Shown: piece by piece, positions 33,685 through 43,721 of the stretch | How the letters are laid out: every line of letters begins with the position of its first letter | How positions within the stretch are numbered: the stretch's first letter is position 1 | Assembly (NCBI RefSeq): GCF_019083965.1 | Contig: NZ_JAHRCY010000022.1 | Span: 77,510 to 127,813, forward strand | Length of the DNA stretch: 50,304 nucleotides | Source of the DNA: Catellatospora tritici | GTDB taxonomy: Bacteria; Actinomycetota; Actinomycetes; Mycobacteriales; Micromonosporaceae | Reading direction: 5' to 3' | Notes under the pieces: generated by a model | What the model was told of the DNA's origin: nothing | The model's database searches: none | The model's input: only the letters and a program-made list of their open reading frames with translations | Made by a program: the position numbers and the translations under genes

Positions 33685-34599
33685 ATGACCGACCTGACCG
33701 AGGCCGCCGCCGCGCTCGCCGCACGGTGCCGCACCGAACCGGAGCTGGCGCACACCAGCAGCCTGCTGGTCGCCCGGCACGGCGTCGAGATCGCCGCGTA
33801 CGACCTGCCCGCCGACGGCCTCGACACAGCCGTGCCGACCATCGCCAGCGTGACCAAGTCGCTGCTGTCGACGGTCGCCGGCTGGGCCTGGCACGACGGC
33901 CTCGTCCGCCTCGACGACACCCTAGGGGACCTGCTCGGCGACCGGGTGCCACCGGCACGGCGCGACGCCACCATGCACCACCTGCTGTCGATGACCTCCG
34001 GGGCGGCGGGCGGGATGACCGGAATCGACCAGATCAGAGAGCTGCCCAGCGGCTGGGTGGACGAACTGCTGCGCGAGCCGCAGACCGCCCCGCAGGGCGC
34101 GGTGTGCTGCTACGACAACGGCGCCGCGCACCTGCTCGCCGCCGTGCTGCACGAGGTCACCGGTGGGCTGCTCGGGTATGCCGCCGATCGGGTCCTGGCG
34201 CGGGTGGGCTGTGCCGAGATGATCTGGCCGACAGACCCGGAGGGTGTGCCGTACGGGTTCGGCGACGCACGGTTGCCGCCCCGGGCTCTGCTGCGTTTCG
34301 GCGAGGCGTGGCGCACCGGTACGGCGGTGCCCGCGGCCTACCGGGAGCTGGCCTGGACCGCCCACTCCCCCAGCGGCGCCCCGCCGGACCGCGCCTACGG
34401 CTACCTCTGGTGGATCGCCGACGACGGCGGCGTGCGTACCTGTGTCGCCGCCGGTTGGGCCGGACAGTGTGTGCTCGTGACGCCGGATCTCGCGCTGACC
34501 ATCGTCACCACCGGCAGCCCGGACCGCCGGCGGGAAGGGTTCTCCCGGTCGGCCCTGGAGGAGATGGCACTCCTGGTCGCCGCGGCGGCCGCCGCATGA
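33685..34599 (+). CDS. Beta-lactamase-fold serine hydrolase
   Basis: Protein of 304 residues of the class C beta-lactamase/DD-peptidase superfamily. Nucleophile Ser55 and Lys58 in ASVTKSLL, the Tyr143-x-Asn145 motif in CCYDNGAAH; the third motif is not of HTGG type but may be AAGWAGQC near 258. No signal peptide, so it is probably a cytosolic esterase or amidase rather than a resistance enzyme. Preceded by two competing hairpins and TAGGAA. A second, different member of the superfamily is at 44832. Confidence 0.87.
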   Translation: MTDLTEAAAALAARCRTEPELAHTSSLLVARHGVEIAAYDLPADGLDTAVPTIASVTKSLLSTVAGWAWHDGLVRLDDTLGDLLGDRVPPARRDATMHHLLSMTSGAAGGMTGIDQIRELPSGWVDELLREPQTAPQGAVCCYDNGAAHLLAAVLHEVTGGLLGYAADRVLARVGCAEMIWPTDPEGVPYGFGDARLPPRALLRFGEAWRTGTAVPAAYRELAWTAHSPSGAPPDRAYGYLWWIADDGGVRTCVAAGWAGQCVLVTPDLALTIVTTGSPDRRREGFSRSALEEMALLVAAAAAA

Positions 34600-34629
34600 C
34601 ATCCCGGCCCGTGCCCACAACCGGTTTGC

Positions 34630-34701
34630 TAGGTTGAGCAACTTGTGAAGTCATCCAGACCCGGCCGACGTCGCCCGCACGCCACGGGCGGGCGCCGATG
34701 A
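34630..34701 (+). CDS. Possible leaderless leader peptide, 18 codons
   Basis: TAGGTT (34630-34635) is followed nine bases later by GTG 34645, opening VKSSRPGRRRPHATGGRR and ending with TGA 34699-34701, which overlaps the methyltransferase ATG at 34698 (ATGA). Six of 18 residues are arginine. The overlap would couple translation. No protein family match is possible at this length, so this is a hypothesis. Confidence 0.3.
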
Positions 34702-35507
34702 CGGGCGCGACAGCCGGGGACTGCGCCTCGGTCGAGTACGGGCTGACCGTGACGCGGCCGCGAGCCGGGGACGGTGCCGGGCGGCCAGGGCCCGACGATG
34801 ACCTCGCCACAGCGTACGACCTCGTCTTCGGCAACTCGATCGGCAAGAGCTACGCCACCGAGGCGTACGACATCGCCGAGCTGATCCACCAGCGCAACCC
34901 CGCCGCCGACAGCCTGCTCGACGTCGCCTGCGGCAGCGGGCTGCACCTGGCGCACCTGCGCGGCGTGTTCGACCACGTCGAGGGACTGGAGATCTCCGAC
35001 GCGATGCGCCGCAAGGCCCTGCGACGGTTGCCCGGAATCTCCGTTCACCCGGGCGACATGCGCGACTTCCGGCTCGACCGCACTTTCAGCGCCGTCACCT
35101 GCCTGTTCTCGGCCATCGGGTACACCCGGTCGGTCGCCGAACTGCGGCAGACCCTCGACTGCCTGGCGGCGCACCTGGAGCCGGGGGGCGTGCTGGTGTT
35201 GGAGCCGTGGTACACGCCGGACCAGTGGACCCCCGAGACGGTGCACACGTCCGTGGCCCGCGACGGCGACCGGCAGCTCACCGGCATGTGCTACTCGCGG
35301 CAGGACGGCCACACCTCGATCATGACCATGCACTACCTGCTCGGCGAGCCCGGCGCCGACGTGCGCTACTGGATTGAGGAACACGTCATGACCCTGTTCA
35401 CCGAGGACGAGTACCACGACGCGGTCCAGCGGGCCGGGTTCGGCCGCGTCGAATGGCTGCCCGGCTGGTACGACGTACGCCCCCGCATCGTCGCGACCAA
35501 GGACTGA
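34698..35507 (+). CDS. SAM-dependent methyltransferase, class I
   Basis: Protein of 269 residues. Motif I LLDVACGSGLHLAHL near residue 74, acidic residue in VEGLEISDAM, motif GDMRDFRLDRTFSAVTCLFSAIGY, and GGVLVLEPWYTP. The layout is close to the small-molecule N-methyltransferases of the DesVI/TylM1 group, which act on amino sugars, but no sugar pathway is present. The first 35 residues look unstructured and an internal start is possible; ATG 34698 overlaps a possible leader peptide. The 3' end has a near twin of 19 bases at 44228-44246. Confidence 0.88.
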   Translation: MTGATAGDCASVEYGLTVTRPRAGDGAGRPGPDDDLATAYDLVFGNSIGKSYATEAYDIAELIHQRNPAADSLLDVACGSGLHLAHLRGVFDHVEGLEISDAMRRKALRRLPGISVHPGDMRDFRLDRTFSAVTCLFSAIGYTRSVAELRQTLDCLAAHLEPGGVLVLEPWYTPDQWTPETVHTSVARDGDRQLTGMCYSRQDGHTSIMTMHYLLGEPGADVRYWIEEHVMTLFTEDEYHDAVQRAGFGRVEWLPGWYDVRPRIVATKD

Positions 35508-35661
35508 GCGAGTTCCTCATTGGCCACCCGGCCTCGTGCGCCTTCGCGTACCCCGAGACGGCCGCCGCCACCGGTCTGATGACCGACCGATCAGGCATTG
35601 TGAAGGATCTCTCCGTTGCGAGACCCTGTGTCGAAGTTTCCCATCACAGGTGGAGGGGTTC

Positions 35662-36918
35662 ATGGAACGCAGAGCAGTTCTTCGGTCGGCTTTGGTGGGG
35701 GGTGCCTCGATCGGTTTGGCCGGGGTCGTCGGCCCGGCATGGGCCGCGAAGCCCCCGCCGCCGCCCGGGCCGCGCAACATCGCGTACAAGGGCTGGAGCT
35801 CGGACGCCGACTTCGGCACCGGTACCCACCTCGGCACCGCGACATCGGGTGGCGCTTTGCGCATCACGTCCGCGGCCGGTCAGTTCACGTATCTTGGATC
35901 CAGCTACGACTACGCGAGCTGGACGTCGCCGATGGTGATCACCGGATTCCCGGCGACCGAGGCGATCGCGTCCTGGACGGCCGATACGTCAGGCGCCACG
36001 TGGGTGCAGGTGGAGCTGCGGGGCGTGACCGCCGCGGGCAACACTTCGGCCTGGAAGATCATGGGCCGGTGGGCTGCCGACGATACGAGTGTGCAGCGTA
36101 CGTCCGTGCCGGGGCAGACCGACACCGACGGCGGTATCGCGATCGACACCTGGACCGCGGCGGCGGGTCGGGAGCTGACCAGCTGGCAGGTCCGGGTGAC
36201 CCTGTACCGGCCGGCCGGTGGCTCGCTCACGCCGGTGGTGCACAGCGTCGGCGTGGTCGCCTCCGCCGTGTCCGGGGCCGGTACGGCCACGACGCCGTCG
36301 GCCGCGCAGGGCATCACGCTCAACGTGCCGCAGTACTCACAGGAAATCCACGCGGGACAGTACCCGCAGTACAACGGCGGCGGTGAGGCGTGGTGCAGCC
36401 CGACTTCGACGTCGATGGTCGTCGCATTCTGGGGCACCGGCCCCACTCCCGCAGACTACGCGTGGGTGAACCCGGGCTACGCCGACCCGTGGGTCGATCA
36501 TGCCGCCCGCAACACCTACGACCTGAACTACAACGGCACCGGCAACTGGCCGTTCAACACCGCGTACGCGGGTCGATTCGGCCTGGACGGTTTCGTCACG
36601 CGGCTGCGCTCGCTGAACGAGGCGGAGAAGTTCATCGCCGCCGGCATTCCGCTGGTCTTCTCGCTGTCGTTCGGCAAGAACGAGATTCCAGGCCTTTCCT
36701 ACTCGACCAACGGGCACCTGCTGGTGCTGGTCGGCTTCTCCGCGACCGGCCAGCCGATTTTGAACGATCCCGCCTCCGCCACCGACGCGGCCGTCCGTAA
36801 GACCGTCGGGCGCACCCAGTTCGAGGCGGCATGGCTGAAGACCAGCGGTGGCGTCGTGTATGTGATCAAGCAGCCCGGCGTAGCCCTCCCGCCCGCCCCG
36901 GCCCAGGCCAACTGGTAA
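35662..36918 (+). CDS. Exported C39-like cysteine peptidase
   Basis: Protein of 418 residues with a twin-arginine-like signal (MERRAVLRSALVGG, cleavage after AWA at 28). Two parts follow: a beta-sandwich-like domain (about 38-205) and a papain-fold Peptidase_C39_2-type domain (about 215-405) with Cys245 in GGGEAWCSPTSTSM, His352 in NGHLLVLVGF and Asp369 in LNDPAS. The usual glutamine oxyanion position seems to be Glu242 or upstream Gln. GGTGGAGGGG precedes ATG. It ends with a hairpin and is followed by the RHS gene; a link between an exported peptidase and RHS processing is possible but unproven. Confidence 0.88.
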   Translation: MERRAVLRSALVGGASIGLAGVVGPAWAAKPPPPPGPRNIAYKGWSSDADFGTGTHLGTATSGGALRITSAAGQFTYLGSSYDYASWTSPMVITGFPATEAIASWTADTSGATWVQVELRGVTAAGNTSAWKIMGRWAADDTSVQRTSVPGQTDTDGGIAIDTWTAAAGRELTSWQVRVTLYRPAGGSLTPVVHSVGVVASAVSGAGTATTPSAAQGITLNVPQYSQEIHAGQYPQYNGGGEAWCSPTSTSMVVAFWGTGPTPADYAWVNPGYADPWVDHAARNTYDLNYNGTGNWPFNTAYAGRFGLDGFVTRLRSLNEAEKFIAAGIPLVFSLSFGKNEIPGLSYSTNGHLLVLVGFSATGQPILNDPASATDAAVRKTVGRTQFEAAWLKTSGGVVYVIKQPGVALPPAPAQANW

Positions 36919-36929
36919 TCGGCCTGGGC
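36901..36929. terminator. Terminator hairpin of the peptidase gene
   Basis: Perfect 9-bp stem GCCCAGGCC/GGCCTGGGC (36901-36909 with 36921-36929) around the stop codon. A second inverted repeat of 9 bp follows (36936-36944 with 36961-36969). Confidence 0.65.
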
Positions 36930-37177
36930 ACCCGCGTCGACCTCAGCCGCAACACCGGTCGAGGTCGACCCGCCAGGCTGCCGCCACCCAAAGTGACTTC
37001 GAAAACCATGCATGCCATAAGTCCATAGTGGACGGCCGATTGTTGTACAGCTGTTATCTCACGGCCTCCAATCGGGTCAGCAGCACGGTAACGGTCAATG
37101 TAATTGTGTGATCGTTTCCGCACTGGCGCGGCGACCGGCTCATCCGACTGAGCCGAGGATGCGACCTGAGGAGTGCC

Positions 37178-40100
37178 ATGCTCGTCGTCCGATCAAGACG
37201 CCGACAACGGAGGCTGGCCGTGATCGCGGCAATGACCGCCGCGTTCACCTGGATCTCCGGACCCAGCGTTGTGGTTGCCGCCCCACCCGGGTCACCGAAG
37301 ATGACCGCTCCGCCCGCGCCGGACGCAGGTCCGCGCGTCGCCCAGGTCACCGAGGTGGCCCCCCGATTCCCCGGCCCGAAGCCCGACCGGGCGGCCGGCA
37401 ACTACCAGCCGGCGAAGCCGCGGTTCCCCGAGGCCTCATCTGAATCTGTCACGCTCGCGCCCAGCACGGGCGGACAGCAGCTCGGCACGAAGACCCGTGG
37501 CGCCCATACCCCCGTCTGGCTGCAGTCGCATGCCGTACGCGACTGGGGCGCCACCTCGCCCACCGAGGTCGCCATCGCCATCGCCGACCAGGTCAAGACC
37601 CGTGCCGCGGGTGTGAGCGGGGTGGTGTTCTCGGTGTCCACCAAGGCCGCGGGCGGCGCCGCGATGCGGGTGGGCTTGGACTACAGCGCCTTCGCCGAGG
37701 CCTACGGCGGCAACTACGCGTCCCGGTTGCGCCTGGTGCGGCTGCCGGCCTGCGCGCTGACCACGCCGCAGGTCGCCGCCTGCCGCACCGGCCAGCCGCT
37801 GCGCTCGTCCCGCAACGACCTGGTCGGCCGCAGCGTGTCGGCCGACGTCGACCTGGTCGGCAGCGAGCGGACGATGGTGCTGGCAGTGACGTCGTCCGAC
37901 CCGGGCACGGACGGCGGCTCCGGCGGCACCTACGCGGCCACCGAGCTCAAGCCGTCCGGCACTTGGAACGCCGGTGGCAGCAACGGCTCGTTCACCTACT
38001 CCTACCCGCTGACCGTGCCGCCCGCACAGTCAGCGCTGATGGCCGAGATGGCGCTGAACTACGACTCGGGCGGCATCGACGGGCAGACCGCGTCCACCCA
38101 GGCGCAGGCCTCGTGGGTCGGCGAGGGCTGGTCGACGCCGACGTCCTATATCGAGCAGTCGTTCACGCCCTGTTCGGACAAGCCGGAGGGCGTCGACTCG
38201 CCGGTCAAGACCTCGGACATGTGCTACAACGGCAAGATCATGTCCCTGTCGCTGAACGGATCGTCGGCGGCGCTGGTCTGGGACGCCACCGCGTCGGTGT
38301 GGAAGCCGGAGAAGGACGACGGGTCCGTCATCGCGCACGTGACGAACTCCAACAACGGTTCGGGCACCTACAACACCGACTACTGGACCGTGACCTCGCG
38401 CAACGGCACCGTCTACTACTTCGGCCGCAACAAGCTGCCTGGCTGGACCTCGGGCAAGGCCCTCACCAACTCGACGGACTCCGAGCCGGTCTACTCGCCG
38501 CACTCGGGCGGCCCCTGCTACAACTCCTCGGGCTTCAGCTCGTCGTGGTGCACGATGGCCTACAAGTGGAACCTCGACTACGTGGTCGACGTCCACGGCA
38601 ACGCGATGTCGTACTACTACCAGCAGTACACGAACTTCTACGGCCGCAACAAGGGCGCCACGATGACGTCCTACGTGCGCAACAGCCACCTGGACCACAT
38701 CGACTACGGCTTCACCGACGGCAACGCCTACGGCACCGTGCCCAACCGGGTGAAGTTCAACACCGCCGAGCGCTGCCTGGTCGGCACCTGCTCGCCGCTG
38801 AGCAGCTCCAACAAGGCCAACTGGCCGGACGTGCCGTTCGACCTGGTCTGCGCTTCCGGCGCCACCTGCAACTCGCAGGGCCCGGCGTTCTTCTCCACGG
38901 TCCGGCTCACGTCGGTCGTCACCCAGCAGTACTCGACCACCACCTCCGACTACCAGCCGGTCGACACGTACGCGCTGGCGCAGACCATCCCGCCGACAGG
39001 CGACGGCACCTCGCCCACGCTGTGGCTGGCCTCGATCACCCGGACCGGCCACGACACGTCGGCCGGTGCGACCGGCGCGGTGACCGCGCCGCCGATCCAG
39101 TTCGGCAGCATCCAGCTGCAGAACCGGGTGGACACCGTCACCGACGGCCTGCCCGCGTTCTACAAGTACCGCATCCAGAGCGTCACCTCGGAGACCGGGT
39201 CGGTGACCACGGTCTCGTACGGGCTGCCGAATCCGTGCACCGCGCCGGTGACGATCAACGCGGCCACCAACACCTCGTCCTGCTACCCGGTCTCGTGGAC
39301 CCCGGCTGGCTACACGGATCCGATCAAGGACTGGTTCCACAAGTACGCCGTGACGAAGGTGACGGCGACCGATCCGACCGGCGGGGCACCGTCGCTGTCG
39401 ACCTCGTACAGCTATCTCGGTGGCGCCGCCTGGCACTTCGACGACAACGAGCTGGTCAAGGCCAAGGACCGTACGTACGGCCAGTTCCGCGGTTACGGCA
39501 GGGTGCAGACGCGCAACGGTGACGGGGTCAACGACCGGCAGACGCTGTCGGAGACCACCTACTACCGGGGCATGTCCAAGAACAACAACACCACCGTCGT
39601 CAACGTGACCGACTCGCAGGGCGGCGTGCACGAGGACCACGACGAGCTGGCCGGCAAGACCCTGGAGACCACCTCCTACCTCGGTGACGGCGGTGCGGTC
39701 GACAGTTCCAGCATCTCGTCGTACTGGGTGTCGGGTGCCTCGGCGACGCGCAGCCGGACCGGCCTGCCCGCGCTGACCGCCAAGCGGGTCGCGACGGTGC
39801 TGGAGTACACCCGGCAGGCGGTCACCGGCCCGGGGGCCACCACCTGGCGGACCAGTGCGACGACCACGTCGTACGACGACAGCACGGCCTCGGCCACCTT
39901 CGGCGTGACGAAGGCGGTGTACAGCTACTCGATCCCGGTCAACGCCGCGTTCGACAAGTGCACCGTCCACACCTACGCCCCGGTCAACACGGCCAAGAAT
40001 TTGGTCGGGCTCAGCGCGGAGAGCGAGACCACCGGGGCGGCGTGCGGCGGTTTCGCGCTCGGGGCGAATCCGACCGTGCCCGGCAGCCTCAACACGCTGA

Positions 40101-43100
40101 CCGCGCCCACCTCGGTCAGCCGGCCCAGCCAGGTCATCTCCTCGACCCGTACCTACTACGACGATCCGGCCTGGTCGCTCACCTTCCCGCAGACCTCGGT
40201 CAGCAAGGGTGACGTCACGATGGAGCGCAAGGCGGTCACCTACACCGCCGGCGCCTACGAGTGGCAGACCACCAAGCGCTCCGCGTACGACACCGTCGGC
40301 CGGATGACCGACGAGTACGACGGCAACGGCAACCGCACCACGTACGGCTTCACCGTCAACTCGGTGGGCCTGGTCACCGCCAAGTCGGTCGGCAAGCCGC
40401 TGTCGCACACCGCCACCAGCACCCTCAGCCCGCTGCGCGGTCTGACGCTGACGGCGACCGACATCAACAACGTCGTCACCACCCAGCGCTACGACGCGCT
40501 CGGGCGGCTGACCGGCGTCTGGCTCAACAACCGGACCACCACGACGCCGGCCAACTTCAAGTTCACCTACCAGGTGCTGAACAACGGCCTCAGCGCGACG
40601 ACGTCACAGCAGCTCAACGACTCATCCGGGTACATCACCTCCACGCTGATCTACGACGCGCTGCTGCGCACCCGGCAGACACAGAAGATGACTCCGCAGG
40701 GTGGGCGGCTGGTCGAGGACACGTACTACGACAGCCGCGGCTGGGTCCGGCGCAAGGACAACGGCTGGTGGGATCCGAACACCACACCCGCCATGTCGCT
40801 GATCGCACCCACCGCGGTGACCCCACCCCCGCAGCTGCCCAACCAGACCGCCTTCACCTACGACGGCCTGGGACGCGTGGTCTACGAGGACGTGGAGAAG
40901 AACAACACGTTCGTCTCCCGGACCGTCACCGTGTACAACGGCGACCGGACCACCATCATCCCGCCGGTCGGCGGGACGGTGCAGCAGTCTGTCACCGACG
41001 CGCTCGGCCGGCAGATCGCGATGAGCCGCTACAGCGTGCGGCCGACCCTGAACATCCCGTTCGACGTCTTCACCGACAAGTTCTCGGTCAACGGCGGCAC
41101 GGCCTACACCGTCGACTACGGGTTCGACGCGCAGGGCAACCAGTCGAGCATCACGGCGCCCGGCCCCCGCACCTGGACCTTCAACTACAACCTGTTGGGC
41201 CAGGTCACCAGCAAGACCGACCCGGACGGCGGCGCGACGACCGGCATCCTGTACGACGGCAACGGCAACATCAAGCAGAGCACCAACTCGCTGACCAAGA
41301 CCGTCTCGACGGTCTACGACGCGTTGAACCGCAAGATCGCGGCGCACACGTCGACCGTCGCCCAGCAGAGCAGTTCCAACAAGATCGCAAGCTGGGTGTA
41401 CGACAACTCAGACGGCGCGATCGCGAACATGTCCTACGCCAAGGGCAAGCAGACCTCGTCCACGGCGTACTGGGGCGGCAACGCCTACACCGTCCAGCAG
41501 AACAACTTCAACATCTTCGGCCAGTCGACCGGTGCCACCACCACCATTCCCTCGGTCGAGGGCGGGCTGGCCGGCACCTACACCTTCAGCCAGGTCTTCA
41601 CCACGACGACCGGGCTGCCGTTCAAGGACATCTACCCCGCACAGGGCGGACTGCCGGCGGAGACCGTGCTGCACGGCTACTCCGGCGTGCTCGACAAGCC
41701 GAACACGCTCGGCGGGCTGGTCGGCTACGGCCAGGGCGTCACCTACGACGCATGGGGCCGGGTCAGCCAGTCGCTCATCGGGACAGGGACCAACCAGGCC
41801 GCGATCACCAGCACCTGGGACCCGACCACCGGCTGGCTGAAACAGCAGCTGGTGACCCGTACCGCCACCACACCCAGCACCGTCGACCAGCAGGACTACT
41901 ACTACGACCTCGGCGGCAACGTCCAGCGCCAGAAGTCGACCCGCCTGGGGTCGACCACCCTGATCGAAGACCAGTGCAGCCGGTACGACGAGCTGAAGCA
42001 GCTGGTCGCGGCCTGGACGGCGACCGACGACTGCGCCGTCCAGCCGACCGAGGGCAGCTCGGCCATGGTCGGCGACGGGCTCGGCGCGTCCAGCGCCTAC
42101 TGGACGACCTGGACCGCCGACCCGCTCGGCTGGCAGCAGCAGGTGAAACACTCGACCACCGGCGGCACCGCCACCACGGTCGACTTCACCTACAACGGCA
42201 ACGGAGCCGGCCAGCCGCACACGCTGACCGGCACCACCAAGTCCGGCGCGAGCACCGGATCGACCACCTACACCTACGACGCCGCCGGCAACATGCTCAC
42301 CCGCAACGCCGGTCAGGGCAGCCAGTCGTTCACGTGGGACGACGCCGGCCGGCTCACCGCCGTCACCGGTGGCACGGGCGGCCCGTCCACGTTCCTCTAC
42401 GACGCGGACGGCAGCCTGCTGCTGCAGAAGGACCCGGGGAAGACCACCCTCTACTTCGGCACCCAGCAGATCACCCTCAACACCGGCACCAACACCCAGA
42501 GCGGGGTGCGCTACTACCCGCTGCCGGGCGGCGGCAAGGCGGTGCGGACGGGAACGGCCACCACGGCGTACTCGTACGTGATCAGTGACCGGCACGGCAC
42601 CCCGGCGCTGTACCTGGACAACACCGCGCAGGTCCCGACCTGGCGGCAGACGACTCCCTACGGAGCGGACCGCGGCCCGGCGAGCACGGCGCCGGACAAC
42701 CGGGCGTTCCTGGACAAGCCCAAGAACCTCAACACCGGGCTGACCCAGGTCGGCGCCAGACAGTACGACCCGGAAGTCGGCCGGTTCATCAGCGTCGACC
42801 CGAAGCTGACCACCGACGATCCGCAGCAGCTCAACGCCTACGGCTACGGCGCGAACAACCCGAACAGCAACGCCGACCCGACCGGCGAGCGCGTCGACGA
42901 CGACGGCGGTTCGATCCCCAACTGGATCCCGGACAGAAACGGTCGGCTGTACCCGAACCCGGCCGCGCCCAGGCCCGCGCCCAGTGGGCACGGCAACGCC
43001 CACAGCAACCCCAGACGGCACGTCCTCTACCAGATCATGGACGGCGACGACGTTCCGGGGAACCTCGTCAAGACCGGCATCACCGGCAATCTCGCCAACA

Positions 43101-43708
43101 TGCCCCCGCCGGGCTATACCGGCCCCTGGGACCCGACGGGCCGGTACACACCCGCGGACATGGCCGCGTACGGCGACAACGCACAGATGATTATCCGCGC
43201 AGAGGGCAGTCCCCGGGGATCCGTCCAGGCCTGGGAGACGGCGATCCACGAGATCGATCCCGGGCCTGAGGATCACACCGCCGCCGCCAACCGCGGTCGC
43301 AACGGCCTGGCGCAGGCGAACGCGGATGCGCTCGCTGCCGCGAGGGCGGCGCCAGGTGGCCTCATCGACGAGGCGGCCGACGTCAGCAGGCTGGTCGGCG
43401 GCTCGGGGGCGAGCAGGATGCTCGCCACCGGCGGTGCGGTGGCGGCACTCGGCACCGTGGCCAAGTACGCCGGTCCGGTGGGTGATGTCATCGACATCGG
43501 TATCGGCGTGTACGACGTGATCAACGCGCCTCCTGGCGAGAAGGTCCGCACGGCAGTCCGTGAAGGCACCTCGATCGCCTGCGGCATCGCCTTCGGCGCG
43601 GTCGGAGCGGCGGTCGCCGGCCCCGTCGGCGCGGTCGTGCTCGGCTATGTCGGCAGCGTGGTCGGGGCGAAACTCGGTGACGCCATGTCCGACCTGTTCC
43701 ACTGGTAA
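37178..43708 (+). CDS. Secreted RHS/YD-repeat protein with variable C-terminal tip
   Basis: Giant protein of 2176 residues. Signal peptide about 1-35 (arginine cluster, then LAVIAAMTAAFTWISG). N-terminal region (about 100-850) matches secreted actinobacterial RHS proteins (LNYDSGGIDGQTAS, WVGEGW, YYFGRNKLPGW). From about 1040 to 1830 run degenerate YD repeats (YDGNGNRTTYGF, YDALGRLTGVW, YDAAGNMLTRN, WDDAGRLTAVTG), which form a shell. The core-associated domain ends with GARQYDPEVGRFISVDP at about 1859 and YGYGANNPNSNADPTGE at about 1903. Beyond this, 273 residues form the tip: HVLYQIMDG/VKTGITGN, IRAEG, WETAI and NRGRNGL (1948-2060) are weakly GIY-YIG-like, then a Gly/Ala-rich hydrophobic tail. 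GAGGAG precedes ATG. Function as an antibacterial toxin is inferred. Confidence 0.9.
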   Translation: MLVVRSRRRQRRLAVIAAMTAAFTWISGPSVVVAAPPGSPKMTAPPAPDAGPRVAQVTEVAPRFPGPKPDRAAGNYQPAKPRFPEASSESVTLAPSTGGQQLGTKTRGAHTPVWLQSHAVRDWGATSPTEVAIAIADQVKTRAAGVSGVVFSVSTKAAGGAAMRVGLDYSAFAEAYGGNYASRLRLVRLPACALTTPQVAACRTGQPLRSSRNDLVGRSVSADVDLVGSERTMVLAVTSSDPGTDGGSGGTYAATELKPSGTWNAGGSNGSFTYSYPLTVPPAQSALMAEMALNYDSGGIDGQTASTQAQASWVGEGWSTPTSYIEQSFTPCSDKPEGVDSPVKTSDMCYNGKIMSLSLNGSSAALVWDATASVWKPEKDDGSVIAHVTNSNNGSGTYNTDYWTVTSRNGTVYYFGRNKLPGWTSGKALTNSTDSEPVYSPHSGGPCYNSSGFSSSWCTMAYKWNLDYVVDVHGNAMSYYYQQYTNFYGRNKGATMTSYVRNSHLDHIDYGFTDGNAYGTVPNRVKFNTAERCLVGTCSPLSSSNKANWPDVPFDLVCASGATCNSQGPAFFSTVRLTSVVTQQYSTTTSDYQPVDTYALAQTIPPTGDGTSPTLWLASITRTGHDTSAGATGAVTAPPIQFGSIQLQNRVDTVTDGLPAFYKYRIQSVTSETGSVTTVSYGLPNPCTAPVTINAATNTSSCYPVSWTPAGYTDPIKDWFHKYAVTKVTATDPTGGAPSLSTSYSYLGGAAWHFDDNELVKAKDRTYGQFRGYGRVQTRNGDGVNDRQTLSETTYYRGMSKNNNTTVVNVTDSQGGVHEDHDELAGKTLETTSYLGDGGAVDSSSISSYWVSGASATRSRTGLPALTAKRVATVLEYTRQAVTGPGATTWRTSATTTSYDDSTASATFGVTKAVYSYSIPVNAAFDKCTVHTYAPVNTAKNLVGLSAESETTGAACGGFALGANPTVPGSLNTLTAPTSVSRPSQVISSTRTYYDDPAWSLTFPQTSVSKGDVTMERKAVTYTAGAYEWQTTKRSAYDTVGRMTDEYDGNGNRTTYGFTVNSVGLVTAKSVGKPLSHTATSTLSPLRGLTLTATDINNVVTTQRYDALGRLTGVWLNNRTTTTPANFKFTYQVLNNGLSATTSQQLNDSSGYITSTLIYDALLRTRQTQKMTPQGGRLVEDTYYDSRGWVRRKDNGWWDPNTTPAMSLIAPTAVTPPPQLPNQTAFTYDGLGRVVYEDVEKNNTFVSRTVTVYNGDRTTIIPPVGGTVQQSVTDALGRQIAMSRYSVRPTLNIPFDVFTDKFSVNGGTAYTVDYGFDAQGNQSSITAPGPRTWTFNYNLLGQVTSKTDPDGGATTGILYDGNGNIKQSTNSLTKTVSTVYDALNRKIAAHTSTVAQQSSSNKIASWVYDNSDGAIANMSYAKGKQTSSTAYWGGNAYTVQQNNFNIFGQSTGATTTIPSVEGGLAGTYTFSQVFTTTTGLPFKDIYPAQGGLPAETVLHGYSGVLDKPNTLGGLVGYGQGVTYDAWGRVSQSLIGTGTNQAAITSTWDPTTGWLKQQLVTRTATTPSTVDQQDYYYDLGGNVQRQKSTRLGSTTLIEDQCSRYDELKQLVAAWTATDDCAVQPTEGSSAMVGDGLGASSAYWTTWTADPLGWQQQVKHSTTGGTATTVDFTYNGNGAGQPHTLTGTTKSGASTGSTTYTYDAAGNMLTRNAGQGSQSFTWDDAGRLTAVTGGTGGPSTFLYDADGSLLLQKDPGKTTLYFGTQQITLNTGTNTQSGVRYYPLPGGGKAVRTGTATTAYSYVISDRHGTPALYLDNTAQVPTWRQTTPYGADRGPASTAPDNRAFLDKPKNLNTGLTQVGARQYDPEVGRFISVDPKLTTDDPQQLNAYGYGANNPNSNADPTGERVDDDGGSIPNWIPDRNGRLYPNPAAPRPAPSGHGNAHSNPRRHVLYQIMDGDDVPGNLVKTGITGNLANMPPPGYTGPWDPTGRYTPADMAAYGDNAQMIIRAEGSPRGSVQAWETAIHEIDPGPEDHTAAANRGRNGLAQANADALAAARAAPGGLIDEAADVSRLVGGSGASRMLATGGAVAALGTVAKYAGPVGDVIDIGIGVYDVINAPPGEKVRTAVREGTSIACGIAFGAVGAAVAGPVGAVVLGYVGSVVGAKLGDAMSDLFHW

Positions 43709-43721
43709 CGAGCAGTAGCAC

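Noticed and set aside
33681..33690. GGTCATGACC palindrome at the serine hydrolase start as an operator
   Set aside because: Ten bases spanning ATG; too short and expected by chance at this composition.
33685..34599. Beta-lactamase conferring resistance
   Set aside because: No export signal and no class C third motif of the usual form; esterase or peptidase-like role is more likely.
38030..40408. 792-codon minus-strand open frame opposite the RHS gene
   Set aside because: Same reason: shadow of the third codon position bias, no recognisable domain.
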